From: Caballeronia hypogeia | GTDB lineage: Bacteria > Pseudomonadota > Gammaproteobacteria > Burkholderiales > Burkholderiaceae | Length of the DNA stretch: 64,000 nucleotides | NCBI RefSeq assembly: GCF_001544875.2 | Contig: NZ_FCOA02000003.1 | Coordinates: 372,001-436,000 of the forward strand | Direction of reading: 5' to 3' | Part shown: in pieces, positions 37,955-47,861 of the stretch | Numbering within the stretch: position 1 is the stretch's first letter | How the letters are laid out: every line of letters starts with the position of its first letter | Program-made: the position numbers and the translations under genes | The notes under the pieces: model-generated | Databases searched by the model: none | Seen by the model: the letters and a program-made list of their open reading frames with translations, nothing else | Told to the model about the DNA's origin: nothing

Positions 37955-40351
37955 TCAGTAGTCGGCGCGCTCGCGGTCGATGCGCATGCCGCCGTCCTGG
38001 TTGCGGTGATGCGGTTCGTCGCTTGGACGCTCGCGCGCGATGCGCATCACGTCCGGATTGGTGCGTACACGGCGCATGACATTGGCCAGATGCACGCGGT
38101 CGCTGACCTGAATCACGAAGCGCAGCAGCTTGGCTTCCTGCGACACGTCTTCGTCCATCGCGATATGCACGATGTTCGCATCCGCCGACGTAATATCCGC
38201 CGCGACGCGCGCGAAGACGCCCTTCGTGTTCTTGACCAGCACCTTCACGGCGACATCGAACAGACGGCCCGGCTGCGGCGCCCACGCGACGTCGATCCAG
38301 CGGCCCGGATCGCGGCGATGAATGCGCTGCGCGACGCGGCATTCGGTCGTATGAATCGCCATGCCGAGCCCGATGCCGATGTAGCCCATGATGTTGTCGC
38401 CGGGAATCGGGCGGCAGCAAGGCGACAACTGGACCGACATGCCCTCCGTGCCCGTGATGACCACCGGCGGCGCGGTATTGGTGTTGTGATGCTCGCGATG
38501 CGGATGCTCGTCGTCATCGACGATGCCGTTCATCAGCACCTCGATGCGCTTGGCCATGACCGCCGCCACGCGCCGGCCGAGACCGATGTCGGCGAAGATT
38601 TCCTGGCGCGTCTTGTTGCCGGTCCACAGCACGAGCTTTTCCCACACTTCCGGCGTGACGTCGGACAGCGCAAGGCCGTAGCCCTTGAGACTCTGATCGA
38701 CGAGCCGCTCGCCCAGCTGGACGGACTCGTTCAGGCGCATCGTCTTCAGGTAATGACGGATGGCCGAGCGCGCCTTACCGGTGCGCACGAAGCCGAGCCA
38801 CGCGGGATTCGGCTTCGAATACGGCGCGGTGATCACCTCGACGATATCGCCGCTCTTGAGCTCCGTGCGCAGCGGCAGGAGCTCGTTGTTGATCTTCACC
38901 GCGACGCACTGGTTGCCCAGGTCGCTGTGAATGGAATACGCGAAGTCGAGCGCGGTCGCGCCGCGCGGCAGCGGCATGATCTTCGACTTCGGCGTGAACA
39001 CATAGACCGCGTCCGGGAACAGGTCGATCTTGACGTGTTCGAGGAATTCGCTCGAATCGCCCGCTTCGCTCTGAATGTCGAGCAGCGACTTGAGCCACTG
39101 ATGCGCGCGCTTCTGCACGTCGTTGAGATCCGCGCCACCGTTCTTGTACAGCCAGTGCGCGGCGACGCCCGCTTCCGCTATCTCGTGCATCTTGCGCGTG
39201 CGGATCTGGAACTCGATCGGCGCGCCGAACGGGCCGACCAGCGTCGTATGCAGGGACTGATAGCCGTTCACCTTCGGAATGGCGATGTAGTCCTTGAATT
39301 TGCCCGGCACGGGCTTGTAGAGCGCATGTAGCGCGCCGATGCACGTATAGCATTCGAGCGCGCTCTCCACGACCACGCGGAAACCATAAACGTCGAGCAC
39401 CTGCGAGAACGACAACTGCTTGTCGCGCATCTTCTTGTAGATGCTGTAGATCGTCTTTTCGCGGCCGGTGACTTCCGCGTTGATCTTCGCATCGGCGATG
39501 GTGCGCTGCACCGCTTCGAGAATCTTGCCGACCACTTCGCGCCGGTTGCCGCGCGCCGCCTTCACCGCTTTTTCGAGCGTGGCGTAGCGGTTCGGATTGA
39601 AGTTCGCGAAGGAAAGGTCCTGCAGCTCGCGATACGTATTGTTCAGACCGAGCCGATGGGCGATCGGCGCATAAATATCCAGCGTCTCGCGTGCGACGCG
39701 CCGGCGCTTTTCCGGCGGCACCGCGCCCAGCGTGCGCATGTTGTGCAGCCGGTCGGCGAGCTTGACGAGAATGACGCGCACGTCGCGCGCCATCGCGAGC
39801 AGCATCTTGCGGAAGTTTTCCGCCTGCGCTTCCTCGCGATTGCGGAATTCCATCTTGTCCAGCTTGGACAAGCCATCGACCAGTTCCGCGACCTTCGCGC
39901 CGAAGCGCTCCGCGATCTCGGTCTTGGTGACGCCCTGATCCTCGATCACGTCATGCAGCAAGGCCGCCATGATCGATTGCGCGTCCAGCTTCCAGCCCGC
40001 GCAGATTTCCGCGACGGCGACCGGATGCGTGATGTACGGCTCCCCGCTCTGGCGATACTGCCCCAGATGCGCTTCGTCGCTGAAATGGAAGGCCGCCTTG
40101 ACTTCCTTGATCTCTTCCGGAGTGATGTAGCTCGCGAGCGTGTTCGTCAGCTTCGCGATGGAAACGACGTCATGCCTGCGCGGCTGCTCCGGCGTGGCGG
40201 TCGGGCCGAACAGATGGCGGAACGACTGTTCGAGGACCGCGTCGATGTACTTGCGCGCCGCATGCGGCTTGTCGGCGTCGAGCACCGAATCGGCGTCGAT
40301 TTCGATGTCGGGATCCACGGCGGTGGAGACGGGCAACGGTGTCTGGCTCAT
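37955..40351 (-). CDS. spoT: Bifunctional (p)ppGpp synthase/hydrolase SpoT
   Basis: Controls the stringent response by making and degrading (p)ppGpp. 798 residues. The hydrolase HD domain has H109 in YITHPVAVAE and H133-D134 in LLHDVIED. The synthase domain follows, with GYQSLHTT and EFQIRTRKMHEIAE. A TGS domain (VYVFTPKSKIMPLPRG) and a C-terminal ACT domain complete the layout. The intact HD motif separates it from RelA. First in the convergent sense but last in the yicC-gmk-rpoZ-spoT transcription unit. Confidence 0.96.
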   Translation of the reverse strand: MSQTPLPVSTAVDPDIEIDADSVLDADKPHAARKYIDAVLEQSFRHLFGPTATPEQPRRHDVVSIAKLTNTLASYITPEEIKEVKAAFHFSDEAHLGQYRQSGEPYITHPVAVAEICAGWKLDAQSIMAALLHDVIEDQGVTKTEIAERFGAKVAELVDGLSKLDKMEFRNREEAQAENFRKMLLAMARDVRVILVKLADRLHNMRTLGAVPPEKRRRVARETLDIYAPIAHRLGLNNTYRELQDLSFANFNPNRYATLEKAVKAARGNRREVVGKILEAVQRTIADAKINAEVTGREKTIYSIYKKMRDKQLSFSQVLDVYGFRVVVESALECYTCIGALHALYKPVPGKFKDYIAIPKVNGYQSLHTTLVGPFGAPIEFQIRTRKMHEIAEAGVAAHWLYKNGGADLNDVQKRAHQWLKSLLDIQSEAGDSSEFLEHVKIDLFPDAVYVFTPKSKIMPLPRGATALDFAYSIHSDLGNQCVAVKINNELLPLRTELKSGDIVEVITAPYSKPNPAWLGFVRTGKARSAIRHYLKTMRLNESVQLGERLVDQSLKGYGLALSDVTPEVWEKLVLWTGNKTRQEIFADIGLGRRVAAVMAKRIEVLMNGIVDDDEHPHREHHNTNTAPPVVITGTEGMSVQLSPCCRPIPGDNIMGYIGIGLGMAIHTTECRVAQRIHRRDPGRWIDVAWAPQPGRLFDVAVKVLVKNTKGVFARVAADITSADANIVHIAMDEDVSQEAKLLRFVIQVSDRVHLANVMRRVRTNPDVMRIARERPSDEPHHRNQDGGMRIDRERADY

Positions 40352-40423
40352 CTTCGCCTCCGTGGTGATGTGACGCGCTGGGGTCGTCGGTTGCAGAAAT
40401 TGAAACCGCTTTAGCCGCCGCCC

Positions 40424-40627
40424 TTAGACGGGCACCTTCTTCAGCATTTCAATGCCGACCTGGCCCGAGGCGATCTCGCGCAGCGCAACGACGGTCGGCT
40501 TGTCGCGGCTCTCGATCTTCGGCGTGTGGCCTTGCGCGAGCTGACGTGCGCGATACGTCGCGGCGAGCGCGAGCTCGAAGCGATTGGGGATTTGTTTCAG
40601 GCAGTCTTCAACGGTGATGCGGGCCAT
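40424..40627 (-). CDS. rpoZ: RNA polymerase omega subunit
   Basis: 67-residue RNA polymerase assembly subunit, beginning [19 protein letters not shown] and containing [11 protein letters not shown], as in RpoZ. Located between gmk and spoT, the conserved order in proteobacteria. Confidence 0.96.
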   Translation of the reverse strand: MARITVEDCLKQIPNRFELALAATYRARQLAQGHTPKIESRDKPTVVALREIASGQVGIEMLKKVPV

Positions 40628-40697
40628 GTTTGTTTCCTTCTCGATATGGACTTTATTCTACCTTATGTGACCGATACGACCCGGCCACTCCAGTGCG

Positions 40698-41369
40698 TCA
40701 CGCCTGCGGCGTGGAGTGGATGCCGAGGTCGACGAACAACTGCGTATTGCGTGCGTATTGCGACGTGAAGCGCAGACGCGTCGCAGCTACGAGACAGCGC
40801 AGTTCGGTGAGCGCCCGATCGAAGTTCTCGTTGATGACGACATACTCGGCTTCCGACGCATGCGCCATTTCGCTACCGGCCGCGAGCAGGCGACGCACGA
40901 TCACTTTTTCGGAATCCTGGCCGCGTTTCTTGAGGCGATCTTCGAGCGCATCGAGCGACGGCGGCAGGATGAAAATTTCCACCGCATTGCGGAACTGCTT
41001 CTTCACCTGCTGCGCGCCCTGCCAGTCGATTTCGAGCAGCACGTCGTGGCCCTGCTTCATCTGGTCCGCGATCCACAGCTTCGAGGTCGCGTAGTAGTTG
41101 CCGTGCACTTCGGCGCTTTCGAGAAACTCGCCCTTCTCGCGCCGTTCCATGAATTCATCGACGGACACGAAGTGATACTGCACGCCGTTGGTTTCCTTCG
41201 ACCGCGCTTCGCGCGTCGTGTACGACACCGACAGCAGGATGTCCTTGTCCTCGGCCAGCAGCGCGTTCACGAGCGTGGACTTGCCCGCGCCCGAGGGCGC
41301 GACCACCATGAACAGGTTGCCGGGATAGATACCCGTGTACTGGCTGTGCGAGCGGTGTGTGTTCGGCAT
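40698..41369 (-). CDS. gmk: Guanylate kinase
   Basis: Phosphorylates GMP to GDP. 223 residues with the P-loop PSGAGKS (25-31), followed by the GMP-binding [19 protein letters not shown] and [13 protein letters not shown] segments. It lies 9 nt after yicC and 70 nt before rpoZ, in the same direction. Confidence 0.96.
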   Translation of the reverse strand: MPNTHRSHSQYTGIYPGNLFMVVAPSGAGKSTLVNALLAEDKDILLSVSYTTREARSKETNGVQYHFVSVDEFMERREKGEFLESAEVHGNYYATSKLWIADQMKQGHDVLLEIDWQGAQQVKKQFRNAVEIFILPPSLDALEDRLKKRGQDSEKVIVRRLLAAGSEMAHASEAEYVVINENFDRALTELRCLVAATRLRFTSQYARNTQLFVDLGIHSTPQA

Positions 41370-41378
41370 GATGTTGCG

Positions 41379-42329
41379 TTACTCCAGATTCTGTACTTGC
41401 TCGCGCATCTGCTCGATGAGCAGCTTGAGCGTCATCGATGCATCGGCGAGTTCCTTCGCCGCGGCCTTCGAGCCGAGCGTGTTCGCTTCGCGGTTGAGTT
41501 CCTGCATCATGAAGTCGAGGCGCTTGCCGACCTTGCCGCCCTTCTGCAGCACGTGGCGCGTTTCATTCAGATGCGCGGTGAGACGTTGCAATTCCTCGGC
41601 GATGTCGATGCGAATGCCGTACATCGTCACTTCCTGGCGAATGCGCTCGGCAATTTCTTCGCGCGGCACGCTGGTCGTGACCGTCGCGCCGCCGTCCGTC
41701 GTGGCGATGCCGAGCGCGTCCTGCAGACGCTCGACGATCTTCTGCTGATGCCGGGCGATCAGTTCCGGCACGAGCGGCGTGATGCGCGCGACGATGGCTT
41801 CCATCTCCGTCACGTTGTTGATGAGCACGCCGCCGAGCGCCGCGCCTTCACGCGCGCGCACTTCGATGAGATCGGCAATCGCCTGCTTGCCGCACGCGAG
41901 CACGGCTTCGCGCAACGCTTCCTGCGACACCGCGCTTTCGGCCAGCACGCCGGGCCAGCGCAGGATTTCGCCGGTACGCATGCGTTCGGCGTCGGGGAAG
42001 ATATCGAGCACGGCGCGCTCGAGCGTGGCGAGCTGGGAGAGCGCGTCGCGATTGAGCGCGCCCGCGTTGGCCGTCTGCTCGACCCGATTCAGGTTGATGC
42101 GGATATCGACCTTGCCGCGCGAGAGCCTGGTCATCAGCATTTCGCGCAGTTGCGGCTCGGTGGCACGCACGTCTTCGGGCATGCGGAAATTCAGGTCGAG
42201 AAAGCGCGAGTTCACCGTGCGCAATTCCACCGATACGCCGATGCTCGAAGCCGTGCCGCCATTGGGTCCCACGCCATCCGCGACGACTTCGCGCGTCGCG
42301 CTGGCATAGCCTGTCATGCTGTAGATCAT
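41379..42329 (-). CDS. yicC: YicC family endoribonuclease-like protein
   Basis: 316 residues, starting MIYSMTGYASATRE, the family hallmark, with ELRTVNSRFLDLNFRMPED and the C-terminal KRLDFMMQELNREANTLGSK. E. coli YicC has been reported to be an RNase acting on RNA including sRNA; the role here is by homology. Slightly longer than usual because of a 14-residue Gly-rich insert (VADGVGPNGGTASS) near the N-terminus. The ATG at 42329 is chosen; the longer frame enters rph antisense. Confidence 0.92.
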   Translation of the reverse strand: MIYSMTGYASATREVVADGVGPNGGTASSIGVSVELRTVNSRFLDLNFRMPEDVRATEPQLREMLMTRLSRGKVDIRINLNRVEQTANAGALNRDALSQLATLERAVLDIFPDAERMRTGEILRWPGVLAESAVSQEALREAVLACGKQAIADLIEVRAREGAALGGVLINNVTEMEAIVARITPLVPELIARHQQKIVERLQDALGIATTDGGATVTTSVPREEIAERIRQEVTMYGIRIDIAEELQRLTAHLNETRHVLQKGGKVGKRLDFMMQELNREANTLGSKAAAKELADASMTLKLLIEQMREQVQNLE

Positions 42330-42572
42330 GGTACGTCTCGCGATGTGAGCCTTCGTTGCGAAGGCCGTTTCGATACGAAACGCCCGGCGCTTTTCGAAGG
42401 TGCGCTGGGAATGGCACGCGTTGGCTGCCGGGCGAGGAATCCGCATTATCCCATTTTTGGCGTCGTGGCCGTCCGAATGACGAGTGCAATGGCGTGACGC
42501 GCGCGCAACGCCTGAAAGTGAATGACGATAAAATCCCGTGATTCGCAGTTCCACTTCCCAATCACGACATCC

Positions 42573-43331
42573 ATGACCGATTCCCCCTTGCTCAAGCCTT
42601 CTCCCCCGCGCCCGAGCGGCCGCCGCGCGAACCAGTTGCGCGACGTGCGCATCACGCGGCATTACACGAAGCACGCGGAAGGTTCGGTGCTCGTCGAATT
42701 CGGCGATACCAAGGTGATCTGCACGGCGAGCATCGCCGAGCGCGTGCCCGAATTTCTGCGCGGCCGTGAACAGGGCTGGCTCACCGCGGAATACGGCATG
42801 CTGCCGCGCGCCACGCACACGCGCAGCGACCGCGAAGCCGCGCGCGGCAAGCAGACGGGGCGCACGCAGGAGATTCAGCGCCTGATCGGTCGCGCGCTGC
42901 GTTCCGTGTTCGATCTGAACGCGCTCGGCGCACGCACGCTGCACATCGACTGCGACGTGATTCAGGCCGATGGCGGCACGCGCACGGCGAGCATCACGGG
43001 CGCGTTCGTCGCGGCGCACGATGCGGTGGGCAAGCTGCTTGCGGCGGGCAAGATTGCGCAGTCGCCGGTGAAGGACTTCGTCGCGGCGATCTCGGTCGGT
43101 GTCTTCGAAGGCGCGCCCGTGCTCGATCTCGACTACGACGAAGACTCGCAATGCGACACCGACATGAACGTCGTGATGACGGGCGCCGGCGGCTTCGTCG
43201 AGGTGCAGGGCACGGCGGAAGGCGCGCCGTTTTCGCGCGACGAGATGAACGAACTGATCGCGCTCGCCGACAGCGGCATCAAGGCGCTGATCCTGAAGCA
43301 GAAGGAAGCACTGGGGATTCAAGGTGTCTGA
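42573..43331 (+). CDS. rph: Ribonuclease PH
   Basis: Phosphorolytic 3'-5' exoribonuclease that trims tRNA 3' ends. 252 residues. Motifs are [34 protein letters not shown] and the phosphate-site region [16 protein letters not shown]. The ATG at 42573 lies divergent from yicC. Its stop overlaps rdgB by 8 bp. Confidence 0.95.
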   Translation: MTDSPLLKPSPPRPSGRRANQLRDVRITRHYTKHAEGSVLVEFGDTKVICTASIAERVPEFLRGREQGWLTAEYGMLPRATHTRSDREAARGKQTGRTQEIQRLIGRALRSVFDLNALGARTLHIDCDVIQADGGTRTASITGAFVAAHDAVGKLLAAGKIAQSPVKDFVAAISVGVFEGAPVLDLDYDEDSQCDTDMNVVMTGAGGFVEVQGTAEGAPFSRDEMNELIALADSGIKALILKQKEALGIQGV

Positions 43332-43941
43332 TGTCAACGGTCTTGGCCGCGTCGTGCTCGCGTCGAACAACGCGGGCAAGCTGCGCGAATTCGCGTCGCT
43401 GCTGGATGCGGCGGGCATCGAACTGATCGCGCAGGGCGAGCTCGGCGTGCCCGAGGCGCCCGAGCCGCACGTGACGTTCGTCGAAAATGCGTTGGCGAAG
43501 GCGCGGCATGCCTCTTCGTTGACCGGCCTGCCCGCGCTGGCGGACGACTCCGGCCTGTGCGTGCGCGCGTTGAACGGCGCGCCGGGCGTGTATTCGGCGC
43601 GTTACGCATCGCTCGATGGCGGCGAGAAGAGCGATGCCGCGAACAATGCGCGCCTCGTCGCGGATCTCGCCGACAAAGCCGATCGCCGCGCGTATTACTT
43701 CTGCGTGCTGGTGCTCGTGCGTCATGCCGACGATCCGGAACCGCTCATCGCCGAAGGACGCTGGCACGGCGAAGTGCTCGACGCGCCGCGCGGCGCGAAC
43801 GGCTTCGGCTACGACCCATACTTCTTCCTGCCCGCGCTCAACGCGAGCGCCGCCGAGCTCAATCCCGCGCGCAAGAACGCGTTGAGCCATCGCGCGCTCG
43901 CGCTACGCGAACTGCTGCAACGACTGAAGGAACTTGCGTGA
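43324..43941 (+). CDS. rdgB: XTP/dITP diphosphatase RdgB
   Basis: House-cleaning nucleotide hydrolase that removes dITP, XTP and ITP. 205 residues. The substrate motif is S14-N15-N16-x2-K19 ([11 protein letters not shown]). [22 protein letters not shown] carries the catalytic acid region, and the C-terminal [11 protein letters not shown] closes the domain. GTG start at 43324 overlapping rph; stop overlaps hemW as GTGA. Confidence 0.95.
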   Translation: MSDVNGLGRVVLASNNAGKLREFASLLDAAGIELIAQGELGVPEAPEPHVTFVENALAKARHASSLTGLPALADDSGLCVRALNGAPGVYSARYASLDGGEKSDAANNARLVADLADKADRRAYYFCVLVLVRHADDPEPLIAEGRWHGEVLDAPRGANGFGYDPYFFLPALNASAAELNPARKNALSHRALALRELLQRLKELA

Positions 43942-45161
43942 GCGCCGGACCGAAGACCATCAACGTGGTGCAGGCATTCACGTCGCCGGGCAGCATCAGG
44001 CTGACGTCGCTGCCGCCGCTCTCGCTGTACGTGCATTTTCCGTGGTGCGTGCGCAAGTGCCCGTACTGCGACTTCAACTCGCACGAGTGGAAGGACGACA
44101 CGTTCCCCGAAGAACGCTATCTCGATGCGTTACGCGCCGATCTCGAAAGCGCGCTGCCGCTCGTGTGGGGACGGCAGGTGCATACGATTTTCATCGGCGG
44201 CGGCACGCCTTCGCTGCTGTCGGCGAAGGGTCTCGACCGTTTGCTATCGGATGCGCGCGCGCTGCTCCCCATCGACGCCGATGCCGAGATCACGCTCGAA
44301 GCCAATCCCGGCACCTTCGAAGCCGCGAAGTTCGCATCGTTTCGCGCGAGCGGCGTGAACCGTTTGTCGATCGGCATTCAGAGTTTCAACGAGGCGCATC
44401 TGAAGGCGCTCGGCCGTATTCACGACGCGACGCAGGCGCGCCGTGCCGTCGAAATCGCAGCCAAACACTTCGACAATTTCAATCTCGACCTGATGTTCGC
44501 GCTGCCGCAGCAATCGCTCGACGAGTGCCGGCATGACATCGAGACGGCGCTTGCCTTCGCGCCTCCGCATTTGTCGCTGTATCACCTGACGATGGAGCCG
44601 AACACGGTCTTCGCGAAGTATCCGCCCGTGCTACCCGACGACGACGCGTCCGCCGACATGCAGGACTGGATTCACGAGCGCACGCGCGAGGCCGGCTACG
44701 AGCGCTATGAAGTGTCGGCGTATGCGAAGCCGCATCGACAGAGCCGGCATAACCTGAATTACTGGCGCTTCGGCGATTACCTCGGCATCGGCGCGGGCGC
44801 GCATACGAAGCTGTCGTTTCCATCGAAGATTCTGCGTCAGGCGCGCTTCAAGCATCCCGCCTCGTACATGGATCACGCGCTCTCGCCCACCGAAACGCCG
44901 ATTCAGGAAGAGCGTGAAGTCGGTCCGCGCGATCTACCCTTCGAGTTCATGCTGAACACGCTGCGTCTGGTCGAAGGCTTTCCGGTGCACGCTTTCGTCG
45001 AGCGCACGGGGCTCGCGCTGTCCGCGATCGAACCGGCGCTCGTTCAGGCGGAGAAGCGCGGCTTGATCACGCGCAGCATCGAACGCATCGCGCCCACCGA
45101 GCTCGGCCAGCGCTTTCTCAACGACCTGCAGGAACTGTTCTTGAAGGACCCGAAAAATTGA
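43938..45161 (+). CDS. hemW: Radical SAM haem chaperone HemW
   Basis: HemN-like radical SAM protein now regarded as a haem chaperone rather than an oxidase. 407 residues. The cluster motif is C37-x3-C41-x2-C44 (CVRKCPYCDF), followed by FIGGGTPSLL. It lacks the fourth cysteine and the N-terminal motif of true HemN (see 3320). GTG start overlapping rdgB by 4 bp; its own stop overlaps the next gene. Confidence 0.92.
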   Translation: MSAGPKTINVVQAFTSPGSIRLTSLPPLSLYVHFPWCVRKCPYCDFNSHEWKDDTFPEERYLDALRADLESALPLVWGRQVHTIFIGGGTPSLLSAKGLDRLLSDARALLPIDADAEITLEANPGTFEAAKFASFRASGVNRLSIGIQSFNEAHLKALGRIHDATQARRAVEIAAKHFDNFNLDLMFALPQQSLDECRHDIETALAFAPPHLSLYHLTMEPNTVFAKYPPVLPDDDASADMQDWIHERTREAGYERYEVSAYAKPHRQSRHNLNYWRFGDYLGIGAGAHTKLSFPSKILRQARFKHPASYMDHALSPTETPIQEEREVGPRDLPFEFMLNTLRLVEGFPVHAFVERTGLALSAIEPALVQAEKRGLITRSIERIAPTELGQRFLNDLQELFLKDPKN

Positions 45162-46381
45162 GCGCACCCACGATGGCGCCGGGCCCGGTGATGCGGCATC
45201 GCCCGTTCGCGCTGTTCTGGACCGCGCGGGTGATGTCGTCGGTGGCTTTTCAGATGATGTCGGTTGCGATCGGATGGCAGATCTATTCGATCACGCATAG
45301 CGCCTACGCGCTCGGTTTCGTCGGACTCGCACAATTCCTGCCGATGTTCGTGCTGACGCTCGTCGTCGGGCACGTGGCCGACCGTTACGACCGGCGCACG
45401 ATCGCGTACGTGTGTCAGGCGATCGAGGGCCTCGGCGCGCTCGCCCTGTGTCTGGGCGCATGGCACGGCTGGGACAGCGTCGCACCGATCTACGCGATCG
45501 CGATGATCACGGGCGCGGCCCGCGCGTTCGAATCGCCGTCGATGGCGGCGCTCCTGCCGAATCTCGTCGCGCGTTCCCAGTTGCAGCAGGCGACCGCGTG
45601 GTCGACTTCCGCCAATCAGACCGCGATGATCCTGGGCCCGGCGATGGGCGGCCTGCTGTACGGTCTGGGCGCGCTCACGGTGTACGGCGCGGTGACGATC
45701 GCTTTTCTGGCGGCGGCGTGCTCGATTGCCGCGATCCGCATCGACGCGCCCGTGCGCATGCGCGCGCCCTTGTCGTTCGAAGCGCTGTTCTCGGGCATCG
45801 GCTTCATCAGAGGCAAGCCGGTGATTCTGGGCGCGCTGTCGCTCGATCTGTTCGCGGTGCTGCTCGGCGGCGCAACGGCGCTCCTGCCGGTCTATGCGCG
45901 CGACATCCTGCATACCGGCCCGTGGGGGCTCGGCGTGCTGCGCGCGGCGCCCGCCGTGGGCGCGCTCGCCGGTTCCATTTACCTGGCGCATTTTCCGTTG
46001 CGCCAGCGGGCGGGCACGGCCTTGTTCGGCGGCGTAATCGCGTTCGGCATTGCGACGATCCTGTTCGGTCTGTCGCGCGATATCGTGTTTTCGCTGGCGG
46101 CGCTCGCCGTGCTCGGCGCTTCGGACGTGATCAGCGTGGTCGTGCGCTCGTCGCTCGTGCAATTGCAGACTCCCGACGAGATGCGCGGACGCGTCGGCGC
46201 GATCAACTCGCTGTTCATCGGCACGTCGAATCAGCTCGGCGAGTTCGAATCGGGCATGACGGCGGGGCTGTTCGGCGCGGTGCCAGCGGTGCTGATCGGC
46301 GGCGTCGGGACGATCGCCGTCGCGCTGCTGTGGATGCGGATATTTCCCGCGCTGCGGGCGACGAAATCGCTGGAAGGCTGA
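45158..46381 (+). CDS. MFS transporter (EntS/DHA3-type)
   Basis: 407-residue major facilitator protein with about 12 transmembrane segments. GHVADRYDRRTIAY is the loop 2-3 signature. The overall look (RPFALFWTARVMSSVAFQM at the start and EMRGRVGAINSLFIGTSNQLGEFESG late) fits the EntS-like exporters. The TTG at 45158 overlaps the hemW stop (TTGA) with AAGGA upstream. The ATG at 45173 is the alternative. Substrate unknown. Confidence 0.85.
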   Translation: MSAPTMAPGPVMRHRPFALFWTARVMSSVAFQMMSVAIGWQIYSITHSAYALGFVGLAQFLPMFVLTLVVGHVADRYDRRTIAYVCQAIEGLGALALCLGAWHGWDSVAPIYAIAMITGAARAFESPSMAALLPNLVARSQLQQATAWSTSANQTAMILGPAMGGLLYGLGALTVYGAVTIAFLAAACSIAAIRIDAPVRMRAPLSFEALFSGIGFIRGKPVILGALSLDLFAVLLGGATALLPVYARDILHTGPWGLGVLRAAPAVGALAGSIYLAHFPLRQRAGTALFGGVIAFGIATILFGLSRDIVFSLAALAVLGASDVISVVVRSSLVQLQTPDEMRGRVGAINSLFIGTSNQLGEFESGMTAGLFGAVPAVLIGGVGTIAVALLWMRIFPALRATKSLEG

Positions 46382-46426
46382 GCGCCCCTTTCCGCCGATG
46401 ACTTGCGCTACAATACGCGCCTTGCT

Positions 46427-46516
46427 GGAGGTGTGGCCGAGTGGTTTAAGGCACCGGTCTTGAAAACCGGCGAAGGAGCGATCCTTCCGTGAGTTCGAAT
46501 CTCACCGCCTCCGCCA
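46427..46516 (+). tRNA. tRNA-Ser (TGA)
   Basis: 90 nt class II tRNA with a long variable arm and CCA. The acceptor ggaggtg pairs with cgcctcc. Anticodon TGA sits in the loop cttgaaa. Confidence 0.95.
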
Positions 46517-46521
46517 GAATC

Positions 46522-46557
46522 AAAAACCTCGTAAGTTCAGTGACTTACGAGGTTTTT
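46522..46557 (+). terminator. Terminator after tRNA-Ser
   Basis: AAAAACCTCGTAAGT (46522-46536) pairs with ACTTACGAGGTTTTT (46543-46557). Confidence 0.92.
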
Positions 46558-46707
46558 CGTTTTTGGCGGGCCGATTTGCTCAAGTGCGCGTTTGCTTGGG
46601 CAGACGGTCCAGTTGGCGATTGCGATTCTTTGATTCGTCGGTCCCACTATTGCATGCCCTAACGGCACGCCTCGGCAGGACTACCGATCATATGAACCGC
46701 ACATTCA

Positions 46708-46848
46708 GACGATACGTATAGGCACCGCATTGCAACCCCGGTATCGTCGTGCTGCCTCCTTCGCGGGTTTCTCCCCCGTTCCCGGTCGAAGGAGGGCTTC
46801 AATGGGTAAGGTTGGATTGTGGCCTCGCTACGTGCGAGGCCTTTTTTT
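46708..46848 (+). ncRNA. Candidate structured RNA
   Basis: Three nested or serial inverted repeats with no coding explanation. GACGATAC (46708-46715) pairs with GTATCGTC (46741-46748). CCTCCTTCG plus CGGG (46755-46767) pairs with CCCG and CGAAGGAGG (46781-46795). GGCCTCGC (46821-46828) pairs with GCGAGGCC (46834-46841) and is followed by TTTTTTT, an intrinsic terminator. It could be a stand-alone sRNA or a leader with a terminator ahead of the secreted-protein gene at 46954. No known riboswitch class recognised. Confidence 0.5.
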
Positions 46849-46953
46849 ATCCGCCGTCCGCCCGCACCGCAGGCTTCCAGCAAAATCGCCGTGAACAAGA
46901 CGGCAAAAACATCATCTAACCGCCCTCATTGATAACAACGCGGAGCATCGCCT

Positions 46954-47271
46954 ATGAAGCCAGGCCGCATCATTCCCCTTCTCTTCGCCTGCGTCGCGGC
47001 CACGACTTTCCCTGCATACGCCCAGCCCCAGGCTAGCGCCCAATGGCGCGCCACTGAAACCACGCTTTTCGATCTCATTCAGAACGGTTATGGGATCGTC
47101 ACCGTGACGAGTGTCGCTGCACGCAGCACCGGCCTGCCCGAGGACACCTATGTGCTGCAGAAGAACAACAGCGTGTACCGTTGCGTGGAAACGCGCGCGG
47201 CGGAAACCGGCGCGACTCGCTCCACGGCGCCCCTACACTGCGCCGAACTGGTCAAACCTTATATCGACTGA
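46954..47271 (+). CDS. Small secreted hypothetical protein
   Basis: 105 residues. Signal peptide MKPGRIIPLLFACVAATTFP with cleavage near AYAQPQ. The mature domain has two cysteines (VYRCVETRA and LHCAELVK) that probably form a disulfide. No family recognised. It lies about 105 nt downstream of the terminator of the candidate structured RNA. Confidence 0.72.
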   Translation: MKPGRIIPLLFACVAATTFPAYAQPQASAQWRATETTLFDLIQNGYGIVTVTSVAARSTGLPEDTYVLQKNNSVYRCVETRAAETGATRSTAPLHCAELVKPYID

Positions 47272-47312
47272 CAAGTGACACGGGACGGCGCGAAACAAGC
47301 GCCGCCCTTCGC

Positions 47313-47483
47313 TCAATTATCGTCGGATCGGACGGGCGGGCGCACGTGCGGAACCGGCTCCGCCTTGGCGGCATCGGTTTTGGTCGTGGCGCGCTTCGGC
47401 TCGTTCTTCGAAGGCGCCGCCGATGTTGGCTGCTGCTGCCGGGCCGGGGCCCCGGACGGGGCAGGATGGTTCTTGCGTGACAT
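47313..47483 (-). CDS. Small basic hypothetical protein (56 residues)
   Basis: Low-complexity protein, rich in Pro, Ala, Lys and Arg (MSRKNHPAPSGAPARQQQP). The ATG at 47483 has GGGAGAA upstream. Likely disordered; could bind nucleic acid, but nothing shows this directly. Confidence 0.45.
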   Translation of the reverse strand: MSRKNHPAPSGAPARQQQPTSAAPSKNEPKRATTKTDAAKAEPVPHVRPPVRSDDN

Positions 47484-47562
47484 TGCATTCTCCCGAAAAG
47501 TCTGGGACATCCCTCTTCTACCTTAGCACCGCGCGGTCCTCGTCGCTTGGGTTGCGCCGGAA

Positions 47563-47721
47563 TCAGCCGACCGGCGCCTCGCCCTCGCCCGACTGCTTGC
47601 CCGGGCGGTCGTTCGGCCCTTGCTTGCGGCCTTCGTCATCGCGCTCCGGCAACTTGCTCTTCTCGTTGTCGCTGTGCTCCGCGGGCTTGCCGCTTTCCGG
47701 GACGTTCGTATCGCTGCTCAT
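47563..47721 (-). CDS. Small charged hypothetical protein (52 residues)
   Basis: Very hydrophilic, Glu/Asp/Lys/Gly-rich protein (MSSDTNVPESGKPAEHSDNE). AGGAGGG lies 5 nt before the ATG at 47721, a strong ribosome binding site. Composition resembles stress-related disordered proteins. The longer frame starting at 47853 is not needed. Confidence 0.55.
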   Translation of the reverse strand: MSSDTNVPESGKPAEHSDNEKSKLPERDDEGRKQGPNDRPGKQSGEGEAPVG

Positions 47722-47861
47722 GGCTCCCTCCTCTAGGGCTTTCGAATGAAAGCATGTTGAGCAAATCTCGCGCCCGAAAGCGCGCCAGCGCACGCTTTTT
47801 TCGCACCGAACTCCGCTGCAGCGACTACCATTTAAGTAGATCACCTGCGTCAATTCCCGCG

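Noticed and set aside
46659..46898. 79-residue frame antisense to the structured RNA
   Set aside because: Overlaps inverted repeats and a terminator and has no ribosome binding site.
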